A stretch of 7,333 nucleotides of DNA from Actinomycetota bacterium (lineage in GTDB: Bacteria > Actinomycetota > Actinomycetes > Propionibacteriales > Nocardioidaceae), in contig WLIH01000125.1 of assembly GCA_009702305.1 (NCBI GenBank), positions 1-7,333 on the forward strand, read 5' to 3'. This document shows, piece by piece, positions 6,413-7,333 of this stretch (position 1 is its first letter; each line of letters starts with the position of its first letter). The notes under the pieces are model-generated. The model saw only the letters and a program-made list of their open reading frames with translations. It did not search any database and was not told the origin of the DNA. The position numbers were made by a program, and so were the translations under genes.

Positions 6413-7333
6413 GTGCCGAGCCTCGCGACCATCGTCGAGAGGCTGGCGCGCGCACTGCGGCGCTCGCTGTTCGCGATCTTCGGGGTGCCGATCGCCGTCG
6501 CCGTCGCGATGAGCCTGGTCGACTCCTACCGGCGTCGCGGCAAGAAGGCCAAGCCCTTCCCGACGCGCGCGCCCAGCCAGGTGCCGGTGGGCGACGGGAG
6601 CATCACGACGTACAGCTTCGGCAAGGACCTCTACGCCGACATGCTCGCGGCGATCGAGGCTGCCGAGCGCCAGATCCTCTTCGAGACCTACATCTGGAAG
6701 GGCGACGAGGTCGGCGAGCGCTTCAAGCACGCCCTGGCGGCCGCCGCCGATCGCGGGGTCGACGTCTACTGCATCTACGACAGCTTCGCCAACCTGGTCG
6801 TCTCCCCCGCGTTCAAGCACTTCCCGCGCACGGTGAAGGTGCTGCCCTACCCGTTCTACAACGCCGGATGGCGCTTCTTCGACCTGCGTCGCTACGGCCG
6901 CGACCACCGCAAGATCCTCGTCGTGGACGACGCCGTGGCCTTCGTCGGCGGCTACAACATCGGGACGCCCTACGAGACCGAGTGGCGCGACACCCACGTG
7001 CAGCTGACCGGTCCGGGCGTCTGGGACCTCAAGCGCGCCTTCGCCGACATGTGGAACCTCAACCGCCGCCGCATCATCGGCGCCCGCGAGCGCCCGCTGC
7101 TGCTCGAGACCGCGTCGACCTGGGAGCCGATGATCCGGGTGCACCGCAACGTGCCGCGGACCTGGTCCTTCCCGATCCGGTCGATGTACCTCGAGGCGAT
7201 CAACCGCGCGAGCCGCAACATCTGGATGACCACGGCGTACTTCATCCCCGACCAGGACTTCGTCGACGCCATGAAGTCCGCGGCCGCACGCGGGGTCGAC
7301 GTCCGGCTGCTGGTGCCGCTGAAGTCCAACCAC
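6413..7333 (+). CDS. Phospholipase D / cardiolipin synthase-like protein, N-terminal part (runs off the window)
   Basis: From GTG 6413 the frame is open for 307 codons to the window end. Residues about 18-36 (LFAIFGVPIAVAVAMSL) form one membrane anchor, followed by a basic patch (RRRGKKAK). The first PLD domain (about 60-200) contains FETYIWKGDE (90-99) and the catalytic HKD motif H165-R-K167...D172, followed by FVGGYNIG (177-184). The second domain starts near residue 254 with YLEAINRASRNIWMTTAYFIPD. The second HKD motif must lie beyond the edge. Proteins with two HKD motifs and this layout join phosphatidyl groups to make cardiolipin or hydrolyse phospholipids at the inner membrane. Which reaction applies cannot be decided here. 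No Shine-Dalgarno is present; TACATT 7 nt upstream suggests a leaderless mRNA. The gene is divergent from the esterase. Confidence 0.93.
   Translation, partial: MPSLATIVERLARALRRSLFAIFGVPIAVAVAMSLVDSYRRRGKKAKPFPTRAPSQVPVGDGSITTYSFGKDLYADMLAAIEAAERQILFETYIWKGDEVGERFKHALAAAADRGVDVYCIYDSFANLVVSPAFKHFPRTVKVLPYPFYNAGWRFFDLRRYGRDHRKILVVDDAVAFVGGYNIGTPYETEWRDTHVQLTGPGVWDLKRAFADMWNLNRRRIIGARERPLLLETASTWEPMIRVHRNVPRTWSFPIRSMYLEAINRASRNIWMTTAYFIPDQDFVDAMKSAAARGVDVRLLVPLKSNH

Noticed and set aside
6325..6432. Longer N-terminus for the esterase starting at ATG 6432
   Set aside because: It would bury the signal peptide, overlap the divergent phospholipase-like gene and run through the promoter at 6331-6359.
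5144..7333. Very long open frame on the - strand covering the phospholipase D-like gene
   Set aside because: The opposite strand encodes a clear PLD domain with an HKD motif. This frame then continues out of register through the esterase, giving Arg/Gly/Ala-rich shadow sequence.

Overview
The window is high-GC DNA from an actinobacterium, most likely a Nocardioidaceae-type organism. The evidence is GTG starts, strong G/C third-position bias, an actinobacterial-type UvrB, and TANNNT -10 boxes placed 6-7 nt before start codons. The family assignment is inferred from remembered protein likeness, not from a search. No RNA genes, phage or transposon genes, or CRISPR arrays were seen, and I do not see an undescribed multi-gene system. 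The interest lies mainly in regulatory DNA and a few small structural oddities.

Layout. The left edge holds the 3' part of an AbrB-family membrane protein gene (+ strand). Its last 83 bp overlap, tail to tail, the end of an MFS transporter gene (- strand). Reading leftward on the - strand from about 4500, three genes follow one another: uvrB (nucleotide excision repair), a VOC/glyoxalase-like protein and the MFS transporter. The VOC and MFS genes are only about 13 bp apart and are probably co-transcribed. The 100 bp between uvrB and VOC carries an 18-bp tandem repeat and low-complexity DNA.

The 102-bp region upstream of uvrB is shared with a divergent small gene (4603-4875, +) that encodes a 90-residue coiled-coil protein of unknown function. 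The uvrB side has a near-exact match to the mycobacterial RecA-independent DNA-damage promoter (TTGTCRGTG-N8-TANNNT). Its predicted transcription start falls on the uvrB ATG. A 14-bp palindrome lies just upstream.

A secreted alpha/beta-hydrolase related to esterase D and antigen 85 (- strand, ending at 4915) converges on the small gene. Divergent from it is a phospholipase D/cardiolipin synthase-like gene (+ strand, from 6413) that runs off the right edge. The 88 bp between their starts contains two apparently leaderless promoters with a 12-bp palindrome midway. This layout suggests joint control of a secreted esterase and a membrane phospholipid enzyme, but that functional link is inference.
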